Shown here one piece after another: positions 1-11,800 of a DNA stretch of 64,000 nt. The notes under the pieces are model-generated. The model was not told the DNA's origin, did no database searches, and worked only from the letters and a program-made list of their open reading frames with translations. How positions within the stretch are numbered: the first letter of the stretch is position 1; each line of letters begins with the position of its first letter. A program made the translations under genes and the position numbers. Origin of the DNA: Actinoplanes cyaneus (GTDB taxonomy: Bacteria; Actinomycetota; Actinomycetes; Mycobacteriales; Micromonosporaceae); contig NZ_BOMH01000051.1 in the NCBI RefSeq assembly GCF_016862095.1, forward strand, positions 1 through 64,000, read 5' to 3'.

Positions 1-61
1 CCCCGCCGACTTCTTGCAGCTGGCCCTCAGGGGTGCTTCCGGGCGCGGTCACACCCCGCAT
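1..61 (-). CDS. Possible start of an eighth operon gene (partial)
   Basis: An ATG at 61-59 on the minus strand opens a frame that stays open for 20 codons to the window edge (MRGVTAPGSTPEGQLQEVGG). It begins 14 bases after the stop of the upstream SDR gene, the spacing expected of a next gene in the operon. No domain can be recognised in so short a stretch and no clear ribosome binding site is seen, so this may be chance. Confidence 0.3.
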   Translation of the reverse strand, partial: MRGVTAPGSTPEGQLQEVGG

Positions 62-75
62 GTCCAGCTGGCCGG

Positions 76-798
76 TCAGAGGAGCAGGCCGCCGGTGGCG
101 CGGATGTTCTGGCCCGTGACCCAGGCGGAGTCCGGGCCGGCCAGGAACGCCACCACCGCCGCCACGTCCGCCGGCTGACCGAGACGGCCCAGCGCGGTCA
201 GGGCCACCGTCCCCGCGATCCCCTCGTCCGAGTTCGCCCCGCGCAGCATGTCGGTGTCGGTGGCGCCGGGCGAGACCGTGTTGACGGTGATCCCGCGCGG
301 ACCGAGCTCCTTCGACGCCACTGCCGTGACCTGTTCCAGCGCTGCCTTGCTGGCACAGTAGAGCACCATGCCGGGCCCGGCCACCACGGTGTTCAGTGTG
401 GACAGGTTGACGATCCGGCCGCCGTCGCGCATCAGGGGCACGGCAGCCCGGATGGCGAGCAGCGGGAACTTCGTGTTGATCGTCAGCACCCGGTCGAAGT
501 GTTCCGCGGTCACCTCGCTGATCGGTGTCCGGTCGGCGATCCCCGCGTTGTTGACCAGGATGTCCAGCCCGTCCCGGACCGGCTCGAAGATCGCCGGCAG
601 GGTCGCCGGGTCGGCCTGGTCGCCCCGCACCGCGAGGGTGTCCCCGCCGAGCTCGGCGACCAGGGCGTCCGCCTCCTGTTCCCGGGAGTGGTAGGTGAAC
701 ACCACCCGGGCCCCGTCCGCGGCGAGCCGTCGCACGATCGCCCGCCCGATTCCCCGCGATCCTCCGGTCACCAGTGCCGTCTTCCCCGTGAGCGTCAT
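76..798 (-). CDS. SDR-family NAD(P)-dependent oxidoreductase
   Basis: A classical short-chain dehydrogenase/reductase of about 240 residues, the usual length. The N-terminal Rossmann motif TGGSRGIG, the NNAG motif, the catalytic Ser region (NLSTLN) and the YxxxK motif (YCASK) are all present, followed by the PG motif region VSPGATDTDM. It should reduce a ketone or oxidise an alcohol in the cytoplasm. I start it at the second Met (MTLTGK); an upstream Met at 813 adds five residues. It is the last complete gene of a seven-gene minus-strand operon led by a PKS-AOS protein that lacks a ketoreductase domain, so a trans-acting ketoreduction of the PKS product, in the manner of 3-ketosphinganine reductase, is a reasonable inference. 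The substrate is not shown by the sequence. Confidence 0.9.
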   Translation of the reverse strand: MTLTGKTALVTGGSRGIGRAIVRRLAADGARVVFTYHSREQEADALVAELGGDTLAVRGDQADPATLPAIFEPVRDGLDILVNNAGIADRTPISEVTAEHFDRVLTINTKFPLLAIRAAVPLMRDGGRIVNLSTLNTVVAGPGMVLYCASKAALEQVTAVASKELGPRGITVNTVSPGATDTDMLRGANSDEGIAGTVALTALGRLGQPADVAAVVAFLAGPDSAWVTGQNIRATGGLLL

Positions 799-873
799 GC
801 CCGACGCTAACACCGAGGTCGATGATCGTGGATGGATGTGCCTGTCCGCCGTACGCGGGAAGGGTCTTGATCC

Positions 874-2508
874 TCAGCGTGGCCGCAGGGCCGCCGGAGC
901 GTGGGACGGGACCGCTGGGGAGTTCGGGGCGACCGCTTTCACCTGCTGATAGGGGGAGCCGAGGGCCGGCCGCGCGTCGTCGTCGCCCTTGTTCGGCCAG
1001 AACGACATGGCCCGCTCCGCCATCGCCGTGATCGTCAGCGACGGGTTCACCCCGAGGTTCGCCGGCACCGCGGAGCCGTCCACGACGTGCAGCCCGGGAC
1101 AGCCGAAGACCCGGTGGTACGCGTCCACCACCCCGGTCTCCGCCGTCTCGCCGATCGTGGCCCCGCCGAGGATGTGCGCGGTCATCGGGATGTTGAAGAC
1201 GTCACCGACCGTCCCGCCGGGGAAGCCGTCGATGCGGTCCGCGATCCTCCGCACCGCCTCGTGACCGACCGGGATCCACGTCGGGTTCGGGTCGCCGTGC
1301 CCGGGGCTCGTGGTCAGCCGGCCGCGCCTGGTCCGCCGTACCGTCAGGGAGTTGTCCAGGGTCTGCATGACGAGCGCGATGATCGTCCGCTCGCTCCACC
1401 GCCGCACCGAGATCGAATGCGCCAGGACCATCGGGTGCCGCACGCAGTTGAGCAGGAACTTGAGCGGCCGCGGGAGCCGGCCGCCGCCGTCCACCAGCAG
1501 CGTGGAGAGCAGGCCCATCGCGTTGCTGCCGGGGCCGTACCGGACCGGTTCGATGTGGGTGGTCGCGTCCGGGTGGAACGACGAGGTGATCGCGACGCCC
1601 TTGCTGAACGGCTCGGCCGGCACCCGCTTGGTTTCCGCACCGAGCAGCGCCTCCGAGTTCGTCCTGGTCAGCGAGCCGAGGCGGGCGGAGATCCGGGGGA
1701 GTACGCCGGTGTCGCGCATGCCGTGCAGCAGCCGCTGGGTGCCGAGCGCGCCGGCCGAGAGGATCACCTGGCCGGCCGTGAGCGTGCCGGTGCGCGTCTC
1801 GACCCGCCAGCCGTCGCCGTCCGGGCGGATCGCGGTGACCTCGGTGTCCGGGTGGACCGTGGCGCCCTTGCGTTCGGCCAGGTAGAGGTAGTTCACGTCG
1901 AGCCGGTTCTTCGCGCCGATCTTGCAGCCGATCATGCAGTTGCCGCACTCGACGCAGCCGGTGCGGTCCGGGCCGGCGCCGCCGAAGTAGGGGTCGGGCA
2001 CGGTCTTCCCCGGCTCTCCGAAGAAGACCCCGACCGGTGTGCGGCGGAACGTGTGCCCCGCCCCCATGTCCTCGGCGACCTGCTTGATGACCACGTCGGA
2101 CGGCGTCATCGTGGGTTGCTCGGTCACGCCGAGCATCCGGGACGCCTGGTCGTAGTGCGGCGCGAGCTCCCGCTCCCAGTCGGTGATCCCGGCCCAGTGC
2201 GGGTCCTGGAAGAACGGCGCCGGTGGCCGGTAGAGCGTGTTGGCGTAGACGAGCGAGCCCCCGCCGACGCCCGCCGCGGACAGCACCATGATGTCCTTCA
2301 GCAGCGTGATCCGCTGAATGCCGCGCATGCCGAGCTTCGGCGCCCAGAGGAAGTTCTTCAGATCCCATGACGTCTTCGGCAGCGTCTCGGGGGTGAATCG
2401 GCGGCCGGCCTCGAGCACGCCGACCCGGTAACCCTTCTCCGCCAGCCGCAGTGCGCTGACGCTGCCGCCGAAGCCGCTGCCCACGATCACGATGTCGTAA
2501 TCCGTCAT
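874..2508 (-). CDS. GMC-family FAD oxidoreductase (cholesterol-oxidase-like)
   Basis: A 544-residue flavoprotein. The N-terminus carries the FAD dinucleotide motif (IVGSGFGGSV, about residues 7-16) and the C-terminal GMC signature region (HILGGATIG, then NLGVNPSLTITAMAERA). Around residues 185-200 is a cysteine-rich segment (CVECGNCMIGCKIGAKN) typical of the actinobacterial cholesterol-oxidase-like branch. The family oxidises alcohols to carbonyls using FAD. AGGTGA lies six bases before the ATG. It sits 45 bases downstream of the GT39-like gene and about 75 upstream of the SDR, inside the PKS-AOS operon. In that context it may oxidise an alcohol of the lipid product, for instance a hydroxymethyl group left by serine condensation; that role is inferred. 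Confidence 0.88.
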   Translation of the reverse strand: MTDYDIVIVGSGFGGSVSALRLAEKGYRVGVLEAGRRFTPETLPKTSWDLKNFLWAPKLGMRGIQRITLLKDIMVLSAAGVGGGSLVYANTLYRPPAPFFQDPHWAGITDWERELAPHYDQASRMLGVTEQPTMTPSDVVIKQVAEDMGAGHTFRRTPVGVFFGEPGKTVPDPYFGGAGPDRTGCVECGNCMIGCKIGAKNRLDVNYLYLAERKGATVHPDTEVTAIRPDGDGWRVETRTGTLTAGQVILSAGALGTQRLLHGMRDTGVLPRISARLGSLTRTNSEALLGAETKRVPAEPFSKGVAITSSFHPDATTHIEPVRYGPGSNAMGLLSTLLVDGGGRLPRPLKFLLNCVRHPMVLAHSISVRRWSERTIIALVMQTLDNSLTVRRTRRGRLTTSPGHGDPNPTWIPVGHEAVRRIADRIDGFPGGTVGDVFNIPMTAHILGGATIGETAETGVVDAYHRVFGCPGLHVVDGSAVPANLGVNPSLTITAMAERAMSFWPNKGDDDARPALGSPYQQVKAVAPNSPAVPSHAPAALRPR

Positions 2509-2553
2509 CGCTTCACCTAAGCATTACTCGCCAGTAACGTCCAGGGGTGGAAA

Positions 2554-4149
2554 TCAGCGCCGGTAGATCGTCATCGAATATCCGACTTGGTCGATCTCGG
2601 TGCTTTCCGCGAGCAATGCCCGCAGCCGGAAGGTCGAGAGCGCGACCCGCGAGTCGGAGATGACCAGGATTCCGCGGACCTGGTCGGGCGGGACGCTGAA
2701 GGGATCGCTCGCCGTGATGCCGTAGTAGGCCGGCACGCCGCTGCCCTTGTAGATCAGCCAGATCTTCTCGCCCGGATAGTCCGTCTTCAGCTTCTGACTC
2801 AGCCGGGCCAGGTCCTGCCCCCAGTCGACGTTGGAGTCGTGCAGGTTGCGGTGCGTGTTCGCGGTCCCGCCGAACGCCTCGTTCGAGTAGGGCAGGTAGT
2901 AGGGGAACGTCAGCAGCGAGCTGACCGCGACGAACAGGACCAGCAACGCCGTCGTGACCCGCACCCAGCGGACGCGGATCAGCGCCACCGTCCCGGCCCC
3001 GACGGCCAGGAACATCGGCAGGAAGATCGCGTAACGGCTGCCGTAGTCGCGCGAGCCGGTCATCGCGGCCGCCAGCAGCACCGCCGAGACCGGGAGCAGG
3101 TAGAGCGCGGCGGCCCGCAACCGCGGAACGAAGATCATGGTGAGCGCGCCGGCCGCCCAGAGCACCAGCATCCCCAGCGGCGTCTTGATCAGCATCGCGG
3201 CCGGCAGGTAGAACCAGAGGTTCCCCTTGTAGGCGTGGCCGAACAGGAAGCCGTTGTAGGTCTTCAGCTCCAGCTTGAATTGCATCAGCATGCCGTCGCG
3301 GTAGGCCTGGGGGAACGGCAGCAGGTCGACGACCTGCGCTTTCAGGCCGGTCGGCAGGTTCGGCGGGGTCGTCCAGCGCAGCTGCGGGTCCACGATCAGA
3401 TAGACGATCCAGACGACGGCGACCGCGATCAGCCCGGTTCCGAGCGCAGCGCCCGCGCTGCTGAGCAGCCGCTTCTTGAGGTCGCCGGGGCGTGCCTGCC
3501 ACATGGACCAGGCCGCCAGCAACACCAGCAGCGGTACGGCCGGGAGCGCGCTCGCCCGGGTCGCCAGCGCCGCCCCGAGCGCCACCCCGGCGAGCGGCAG
3601 ACAGAGATAGGGCCGGTGCCGTCCCCGCCAGGCCAGCCAGAACGCGGTGAGCAGGAACCCGGCGGCGGGAACGTCCAGCGTCGCCAGCGACCCGTGCGCG
3701 ATCACATCGGGCGAGAAGGCGTACAACGCCAGCGCGAGCAGCCCCCCGACCGGCCCGGCCACGTCCCGCGCGAAGAAGAGCACGACCAGCCCGAACAGCA
3801 GCGTCAGCACGATGATCGGCAATCGCGCGGCCATCAGCAGCCGGAACGGGTTGTTCCCGCTCTCGTAGAGCAGGGTCCGCCCGAGCGCCGTCTGGCTCCC
3901 GGTGTACGCCGGGTCCAGCTCGTGCGCGCCCCCGAACGTTAGCCCGGTCGCCATGATCAGCTTGCCGAGCGGTGGATGCTCCGGGTTGTAGCGCAGGCTG
4001 TGCTGCTGGGCGTAGACCTCGGCGGTGGCGATGTAGACCGGCTCGTCGATGGTCGGCGTCTGCTGCATCGCCGTGGTCACCATGGCGAACGCCATCTGCC
4101 CCAGCATCGCCACGACAGCAAGAAGATAGAGGAGACGTCGTCGGGGCAT
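2554..4149 (-). CDS. GT39-like (PMT/ArnT-type) polytopic glycosyltransferase
   Basis: A 531-residue membrane protein with many hydrophobic segments and the GT-C hallmark of an acidic pair in the first extracytoplasmic loop (TIDEPVY, about residues 33-39) followed by EHPPLGK, as in protein mannosyltransferase and ArnT families. Such enzymes move a sugar from a polyprenyl-phosphate donor to a protein or lipid on the outer face of the membrane. It follows the acyl ligase by 21 bases and precedes the GMC oxidoreductase by 45, so it is in the operon. Inference: it glycosylates the exported lipid; an unrelated wall or protein substrate is also possible. Confidence 0.82.
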   Translation of the reverse strand: MPRRRLLYLLAVVAMLGQMAFAMVTTAMQQTPTIDEPVYIATAEVYAQQHSLRYNPEHPPLGKLIMATGLTFGGAHELDPAYTGSQTALGRTLLYESGNNPFRLLMAARLPIIVLTLLFGLVVLFFARDVAGPVGGLLALALYAFSPDVIAHGSLATLDVPAAGFLLTAFWLAWRGRHRPYLCLPLAGVALGAALATRASALPAVPLLVLLAAWSMWQARPGDLKKRLLSSAGAALGTGLIAVAVVWIVYLIVDPQLRWTTPPNLPTGLKAQVVDLLPFPQAYRDGMLMQFKLELKTYNGFLFGHAYKGNLWFYLPAAMLIKTPLGMLVLWAAGALTMIFVPRLRAAALYLLPVSAVLLAAAMTGSRDYGSRYAIFLPMFLAVGAGTVALIRVRWVRVTTALLVLFVAVSSLLTFPYYLPYSNEAFGGTANTHRNLHDSNVDWGQDLARLSQKLKTDYPGEKIWLIYKGSGVPAYYGITASDPFSVPPDQVRGILVISDSRVALSTFRLRALLAESTEIDQVGYSMTIYRR

Positions 4150-4170
4150 CGGGCAAAGATAACCGGAAGA

Positions 4171-5827
<1,657 letters not shown>

Positions 5828-5835
<8 letters not shown>

Positions 5836-6589
5836 GCCCGTCAGTCTGCTCCGCCGGAACGGGGGCCGCCAGTGAGTCCGCCAGTCTCGCCGCCTGGAAC
5901 AGTCGCATGATCACGATCAGCTCGAAGAACAGCATCGCCGCTCCCGCGAGCGCCGTGACCGGCAGGATCAGACCGGTCAGCGGCCCGATGATGTAGACGA
6001 ACATCTCGAACTCGATGCCGCTGAACAGGTGGGTCCGGATCCGGTGCCGCCGCAGCCGGGCCGCCGTCCCGGCCCGGGGCCCGGCCGGCGTGCCGAGCTC
6101 GGCGGCCATCCCGCTGCGGACCTTCGCGACCTGACCGCCGTTCACGTAACGGATCAGATCGAGGAAGATCGCGACGGCCATCATCCAGAGGTACGTCACG
6201 TCGTGCTGCCGCGCGTACTGCCCGCCGAAGAGCGCGAGCGCGCAGAAGAAGACGCGCACCCGGTCCAAAACGAAGTCCAGCCACTGGCCGAAGATCGTGC
6301 CGGTCCCGTTGAGGCGGGCGACCTTGCCGTCCATGCAGTCGGCCACGAAGCTCAGGTGGAACAGCACCGCGCCGGCGACCAGCGACCACCGGTCCCCGCG
6401 GGCGAAGGCGGCCGCCGCGCCGGCGCCGAGCACTGTCGCGACCAGGGTCAGCACGTTGGGCGTGACCCATCGGACCGGCGCGACGAGCCACACCAGCCGG
6501 GACGCCAGCGGATCGACCAGCAGGACCGTCCACCAGGCGTCGACCGGCTTGTAGGTGCGCTCCCGGATCTCCGCCAGCGAGACCCTCAC
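5828..6589 (-). CDS. CDP-alcohol phosphatidyltransferase family protein
   Basis: A protein of 253 residues starting from a GTG that overlaps the stop of the MMPL gene (GTGA). It carries the complete family signature: D-x2-D-G-x2-A-R-x8-G-x3-D-x3-D, seen as DCMDGKVAR, then eight residues, then GQWLDFVLD. Hydrophobic helices surround it. These inner-membrane enzymes transfer a phospho-alcohol from CDP-alcohol or CDP-diacylglycerol to an acceptor alcohol, making phosphodiester lipids. The longer reading frame running up to 9040 is an artefact of high GC. In this operon it suggests that the PKS-AOS product, if it bears a hydroxyl as a sphingoid base does, is turned into a phospholipid-like molecule. 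It could also supply an ordinary phospholipid. Confidence 0.9.
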
Positions 6590-8808
6590 GCGTGTTCCTT
6601 CAGCCCCAGACGCGCGTGGATCGCCCGCAGCGGCCGTGGCGCCCACCAGTTCCACCGCCCGGCCGCCCGCATGAACGCCGGCACCAGGATCGGCCGGACC
6701 AGCAGCGCGTCCAGGATGATCGCCAGGCTCGCGCAGAGACCGAAGAACTGGATCAGCGACACCCCCGACGACAGCATCGCCAGGAACGAGACCGACAGGA
6801 TGCCGGCCGCCGCGCTGATCACCCGGACGCTCTTGCTCATCCCCTCGACCACCGCGGTGTGCAGGTCGGCGCCCTGCTCGTGCCGCTCGATCACCCGGGA
6901 CAGCACGAACACCTCGTAGTCCATCGACAGGCCGAACGCCACGCAGAACAGCAGCACCGGGATGGCCACCGCGAGCGGCGCCCCGGTCTGCCCGAGCACC
7001 GAGGAGAGATGGCCGTCCTGGAAGATCCAGACCGCCACGCCGAAGACCGCGCTCATCGTGAGCGTGTTCAGCAGCAGCGCCTTGATCGGCAGCAGCACGC
7101 TGCCGGTGAGCAGGAAGAGCAGCACGAACGTGCTGACCGCGATCAGGACCGCGGCGATCGGCAGCCGGCGGGCGATCGAGCCGGTGATGTCCACCAGCTG
7201 CGCCGCCGGTCCGGTGACCAGGACCGGGACCTCGGCCGGCACCGGCACGGCACGGATCGCCCGGGCCAGGACGGCGCCCGCGTCCGAGTAGGGCTCCACG
7301 TCGCTGACCACCGAGAACCAGGTGGTGTCCGCACCGGTGAAGCGTGGATCGGCGCGTCCGGGCGCGACCACGATCACGCCGTGCTGGTAGCTGCCGACCA
7401 TGCTGTCCACCCGGGTGACGCCGGGCACCTCGGAGAGCCGCGCGGCGTAGTCGGCCACCCGGATCCGCGCCTCCGTCCCGCTGCCCCAGTGCTCGGCGAC
7501 CACCACTGTCGCGCCGCTGCCGGTGTCCGCGAACTCGGTGCGCAGCGTGTCGGCGACCACCCGGCTCTCCGCCTCGTGCGGCAGCACACGGTCGTCCGCC
7601 ACCCCGAAGCGCACGTGGGCGAAGGGCAGGGCGAGAAGAACCAGGACCAGGATCACCGGCGCGGCCGTACGGACGGGCCGGCGCAACACGAAGTCGGCCA
7701 GTCGCGCCCAGAACGTCGACTCGGAGCGCACCTTCCACAGCGACCACTTGTCGATCCGGTGCCCGAGCAGGGCCAGCAGCGCGGGCAGCACCAGCATCGC
7801 GGCGCCCACGGTGGTGACCACCACGGCGATGCCGGCGAAGGCGAACGAGCGCAGGAAGTACTGCGGGAAGACCAGCAGACTGCACAGCGCCACGGCCACC
7901 GTCGCGGCGCTGAACAGGATGGTCCGCCCCGCCGTCCGCATGGTGGCGCCGATCGCGGTGGTCAGGTCCGGCGTTCGTAGCCGCTCCTCGCGGTAGCGCG
8001 AGACGAACAGCAGGCTGTAGTCGACGGCCAGGCCCAGCCCCAGCGCCGTGGCCATGTTGACCGAGAAGACCGAGACGTCGGTGAGCGCCGCCAGCAGCCG
8101 CAGCGTGCCGAGCGTGGAGACGATCGAGAAGATGCCGATCAGCAACGGCGCCCCGGCCGCCCCGACCGTCCCAAACACCAGCAGCAACAGCACCAGCGTG
8201 ATCGGGACGGCGATCGTCTCGGCGGTCGCCAGATCCTTGGTGACCTGGTCGTTGATGTCGTTGTTGATCTGGGTGAAGCCACCGAACTCGACCCGGATCG
8301 GCCCGTCCTGGACGGCGAGGTCGTCGTGCAGCACCGCGGCCCGCTCGGCGCTGGTGTCGTCGTCGCCGTCCACGTGCACCAGGATCATGCCCTTGTCGTG
8401 GGCCCGGCTGGCGAGTTGCGGCAGCCGGCCGGCCCAGTAGGAGCCGGCCACGGTCACGGCGGGATCGGTGACGAGACGCTGGGTGACCCGTTGCGCCGCG
8501 GCCCGGGTGTCCGGGTCGTCGACGCTGCCGCCGGGCTTGGCGATCAGCACCACCAGGTTCGGGTCGGCGGCGCGGAAATGCTCGGCGAGCACTTGCCGGC
8601 CGCGTACCGAATCGGAGTCCGGATCGTCGAAACCGCCGGTCTTGAGGGCGCTCACCACATCGCCGCTGAACGCCACGGCCAGACCGGCCAGCAGCAGCGC
8701 GACGAGCAGGACGAGCTTGGGGTGACGGGCGGTGAGCCGGACCACCGGCCCGGGAACGACGACGGGGTCGTCGATCCCGGACCGGGGACGGGTCGAGAGA
8801 GAGGTCAT
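6586..8808 (-). CDS. MMPL-family RND lipid transporter
   Basis: A 740-residue integral membrane protein with the two-fold MMPL architecture: one transmembrane helix, a large extracytoplasmic domain, a block of about five helices, then a repeat of the same plan. Recognisable segments include ALGLGLAVDYSLLFVSRYREE in the first half and FGLSMDYEVFVLSRVIE in the second, whose Asp-Tyr pairs are the proton-relay residues of mycobacterial MmpL3-type pumps. Such proteins export lipids or lipid-linked metabolites using the proton gradient. The gene starts 15 bases after the PKS-AOS stop and overlaps the next gene by four bases. Pairing of MMPL pumps with a lipid-building PKS is well known in mycobacteria, so export of the operon product is the likely job. 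Confidence 0.93.
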   Translation of the reverse strand: MTSLSTRPRSGIDDPVVVPGPVVRLTARHPKLVLLVALLLAGLAVAFSGDVVSALKTGGFDDPDSDSVRGRQVLAEHFRAADPNLVVLIAKPGGSVDDPDTRAAAQRVTQRLVTDPAVTVAGSYWAGRLPQLASRAHDKGMILVHVDGDDDTSAERAAVLHDDLAVQDGPIRVEFGGFTQINNDINDQVTKDLATAETIAVPITLVLLLLVFGTVGAAGAPLLIGIFSIVSTLGTLRLLAALTDVSVFSVNMATALGLGLAVDYSLLFVSRYREERLRTPDLTTAIGATMRTAGRTILFSAATVAVALCSLLVFPQYFLRSFAFAGIAVVVTTVGAAMLVLPALLALLGHRIDKWSLWKVRSESTFWARLADFVLRRPVRTAAPVILVLVLLALPFAHVRFGVADDRVLPHEAESRVVADTLRTEFADTGSGATVVVAEHWGSGTEARIRVADYAARLSEVPGVTRVDSMVGSYQHGVIVVAPGRADPRFTGADTTWFSVVSDVEPYSDAGAVLARAIRAVPVPAEVPVLVTGPAAQLVDITGSIARRLPIAAVLIAVSTFVLLFLLTGSVLLPIKALLLNTLTMSAVFGVAVWIFQDGHLSSVLGQTGAPLAVAIPVLLFCVAFGLSMDYEVFVLSRVIERHEQGADLHTAVVEGMSKSVRVISAAAGILSVSFLAMLSSGVSLIQFFGLCASLAIILDALLVRPILVPAFMRAAGRWNWWAPRPLRAIHARLGLKEHA

Positions 8809-8823
8809 GTTTCAGGGCTGCTT

Positions 8824-11800
8824 TCAGGCGGGCTGCGGCACGCGGGCCGGGTCGAGGAACCGGGCGCACAGGTCCACGGTCGTCTCGATGTCCTCGTTGC
8901 TGTGCTCGGCCGTGACGAAGAACCGCAGGCGGGCCAGCTTCTCCTTGACCGCCGGGTACATGATCGGGTTCGCGCTGACCCCGTTCTTGAGCAGCATGTC
9001 GGCCAGCTTCAGCGCCTTCACCGAGTCGCCGGTGATGCACGGGACGACCGGGGTGCCGGAGCTCGGCCCGGTGTCCAGCCCGGCCTGCTTGGCCAGCCGC
9101 AGGAACGTCGCGGCCCGGTCGTGCAGCACCTTCAGCCGCTGCGGCTCCTCGCGCAGGATGTGCAGGGCGGCGAGCGCGGCGGCCGCGTTCGCCGGGCTCA
9201 TGCCGGCGCTGAAGATGAAGCCCGGCAGGGTGTACCGCAGGTACTCGATCAGCTCGTGCCGGCCCGCGATGTAGCCGCCGCAGCTCGCGAGGGACTTGGA
9301 CAGGGTGCCCATCCAGATGTCGACGTCCCGGCGGTCCACCCCGAAGTGCTCGCCGACGCCGCCGCCGCGGGCGCCGAGCACGCCGATGCTGTGTGCCTCG
9401 TCGACCATCAGCAGCGCGCCGTGCTTCTTCTTCAGCGCGATCAGGGCCGGCAGGTCACAGATGTCGCCGTCCATGCTGTAGACGCCCTCGACGATGACCA
9501 GCACCCGGCGGTACCGGTCGCGGATCCGGGTCAGCAGCGCGTCCAGGGCGTTCAGGTCCTGGTGCGGGAACGGCTGGCGGTTCGCCCCGGAGAGGCGGCA
9601 GCCCTGCAGGATGCTGTCGTGCGCGAGCGCGTCATGCACGATCAGGTCCTCCGGGCCGACCATGTGCCCGATGATCCCGACGTTCGTCGAGTGCCCGCCG
9701 AGCAGCGAGATCGCGTCCTCGGCACCGACCAGGGCGGCCAGTCCGCGGTCCAGCTCGTCGTGCAGCGCCCGGTTGCCGGAGAGGATGCGGGCCGCGGAGA
9801 CCGAGGAGCCGTAGCGCTCGACCGCCTCCTTCACCGCGTAGTTGACCATCGGGTGCCCGGACAGGCCCAGGTAGTTGTAGCTGGAGAAGGAGATCAGCTG
9901 GCGGCCGTGCACCGAGGTCCGGGCGTTGATCACGCTGTCGTGCACGATGTAGTACGGGTTGGCCACGCCGACCCGCTCCAGGATGTTGCCGCGCGCCTCG
10001 AACTGGACCACCTCGGGCAGCTTGGTCACGTCGGCGACCTCGGGCCGGCGGGTGTCCGCCCGGTGCACGAGCGACTGCTCGGGCTCGGGCGCCGCCACCG
10101 GGGCCGGAGCCGGGGTGACCGCCTGGGCCGGCGCGCCGCCGCCGAGCGCCTGTGCCAGCAGCTGGGTCAGCTCGCCGACCGTGGCGATGCCGAAGACCTG
10201 CTCGGGCGCGAGCTCCAGGTCGGGCCAGCGGCGTTTGGCCGCGGCGATCAGCTCGGCCGTCATGATCGAGTCGAAGCCGAGGTCGGTCGCGAACGTCTGT
10301 TCCGGCCGGACCATGTCGGCCGGGTAGGCGCTGATCTTGCCCACCATCGCGGCGACCTCGGCGAAGATCTGCCGGTCCTCCACCTTGGCCGGGGCCGGCT
10401 TCTGCGCCGGGACGGTGACGCGGGCCGCGGGGGCCGCCGCGATCTCCGGCTTGGCGGCGGGGGCGGGCGGCTCCACCGCGGCGACCGGCGGGCGGGCCGG
10501 AACGGCCGGGCTCACCGGGGCGTCCGGCAGGGCGGCCGGGTCGCCTCCGATGTCGCGGAGGACCGCCAACTGCTCGCGCATCAGAGAGATGACGTCGTTC
10601 ACCGGAATCGGCTCTCCGTTCCTGGGTGCTGCCGGCAGCGCTTCGCGCGCCGGGGTTTCGGGGGTACGGACGTGATGAGTGTCACTTGTACGGACAAATC
10701 GGGCCGGTGTGGCCCCCGGAGCGGTGCGCCTGATCGAGTAGTGCTGAGTGGCCAGAGGTGACGGCGGCAGTGTGACCAGCGGCACGCCCAGCCCCTCGAA
10801 GAGCGGCGTGAGATCCACCGGGGCGCCCGCCACGGCGAGCCGCCCGAGGCCTTCCAGCAGCGCGTAACCCTCGTCCGGCTCAGCCGGCATCAGCGCGATC
10901 GCGTCGAGCCCGCGCGCCGACGGGGTCTGCGCGGCCATCCCGAGCAGCGAATCCCCGGCCGAGACCTGGACCAGGATCTTCGCCCCGGCCTCGACCACCC
11001 GGTCCACCGCGTCGCGGAACAGCACCGGTGCCGAGCCCTGCCGGCCCCACAACGCGCGCAGCGTCTCCGGGTCGGCCGGCGCGGCCGGGTCCACGCTGGA
11101 GACCAGCGTGCGGATCGGCTTGCGGACCGGCAGCCGCTCCAGGTAGGTGGCGACCCGCGTGTCGACCTCGGACATCAGCGGCGAGTGGAAGGCGTGCGAG
11201 ACCCGCAGCGGCACCACCGGCACGTCCCGGTCGCGGCAACGCTCGACCAGCTTGCCCACCGCGTCCAGGTGACCGCTCGCCACGATCTGGGCCGGGTGGT
11301 TGTAACAACCGGCCCAGACCCCGGGGATGCCGGTGCGCAGCTGATCGAACCCGGCCGCGTCGATCCGGACCGCGGCCATCGTGCCCGGGGCCGGCTCCGC
11401 ACCCGAGGTCACCGCCGCGCCCCGCTCGATCAGGAACTCGATGCCGTCGTCCGGGGTCAGCGCCCCGGCCGCGACCGCCGCCGCCAGCTCGCCGACGCTG
11501 TGCCCGAGCGTGACCTGCGGGGTCACGCCCAGATCGGCGAGCAACTGGGTCATCCCGATCCCCGCCACGCCGAGACCCGGCTGACAGATCCGGGTCGCGC
11601 TGACCAGCTCGTCGTCGCCCGGGCCGGGCGTGTCGCAGAGCAGGTCGGTGACCGGTGCGCCGGTGCGCTCGTCGACCCGGTCGGCCAGCGGGCGCACGTG
11701 CTCGGCCAGCGCCGGGAAACGGGCGACCAGGTCCCGCAGCACGCCGGGACGCAGCGAGCCCTGACCGGGATAGAGGAAGGCCAGCGAGCGCTGCTCCGGG

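Noticed and set aside
8326..10761. An 811-codon open frame on the plus strand antisense to the PKS-AOS and MMPL genes
   Set aside because: Same shadow signature (Arg, Gly, His, Val rich, no domains). The minus strand holds clear catalytic motifs.
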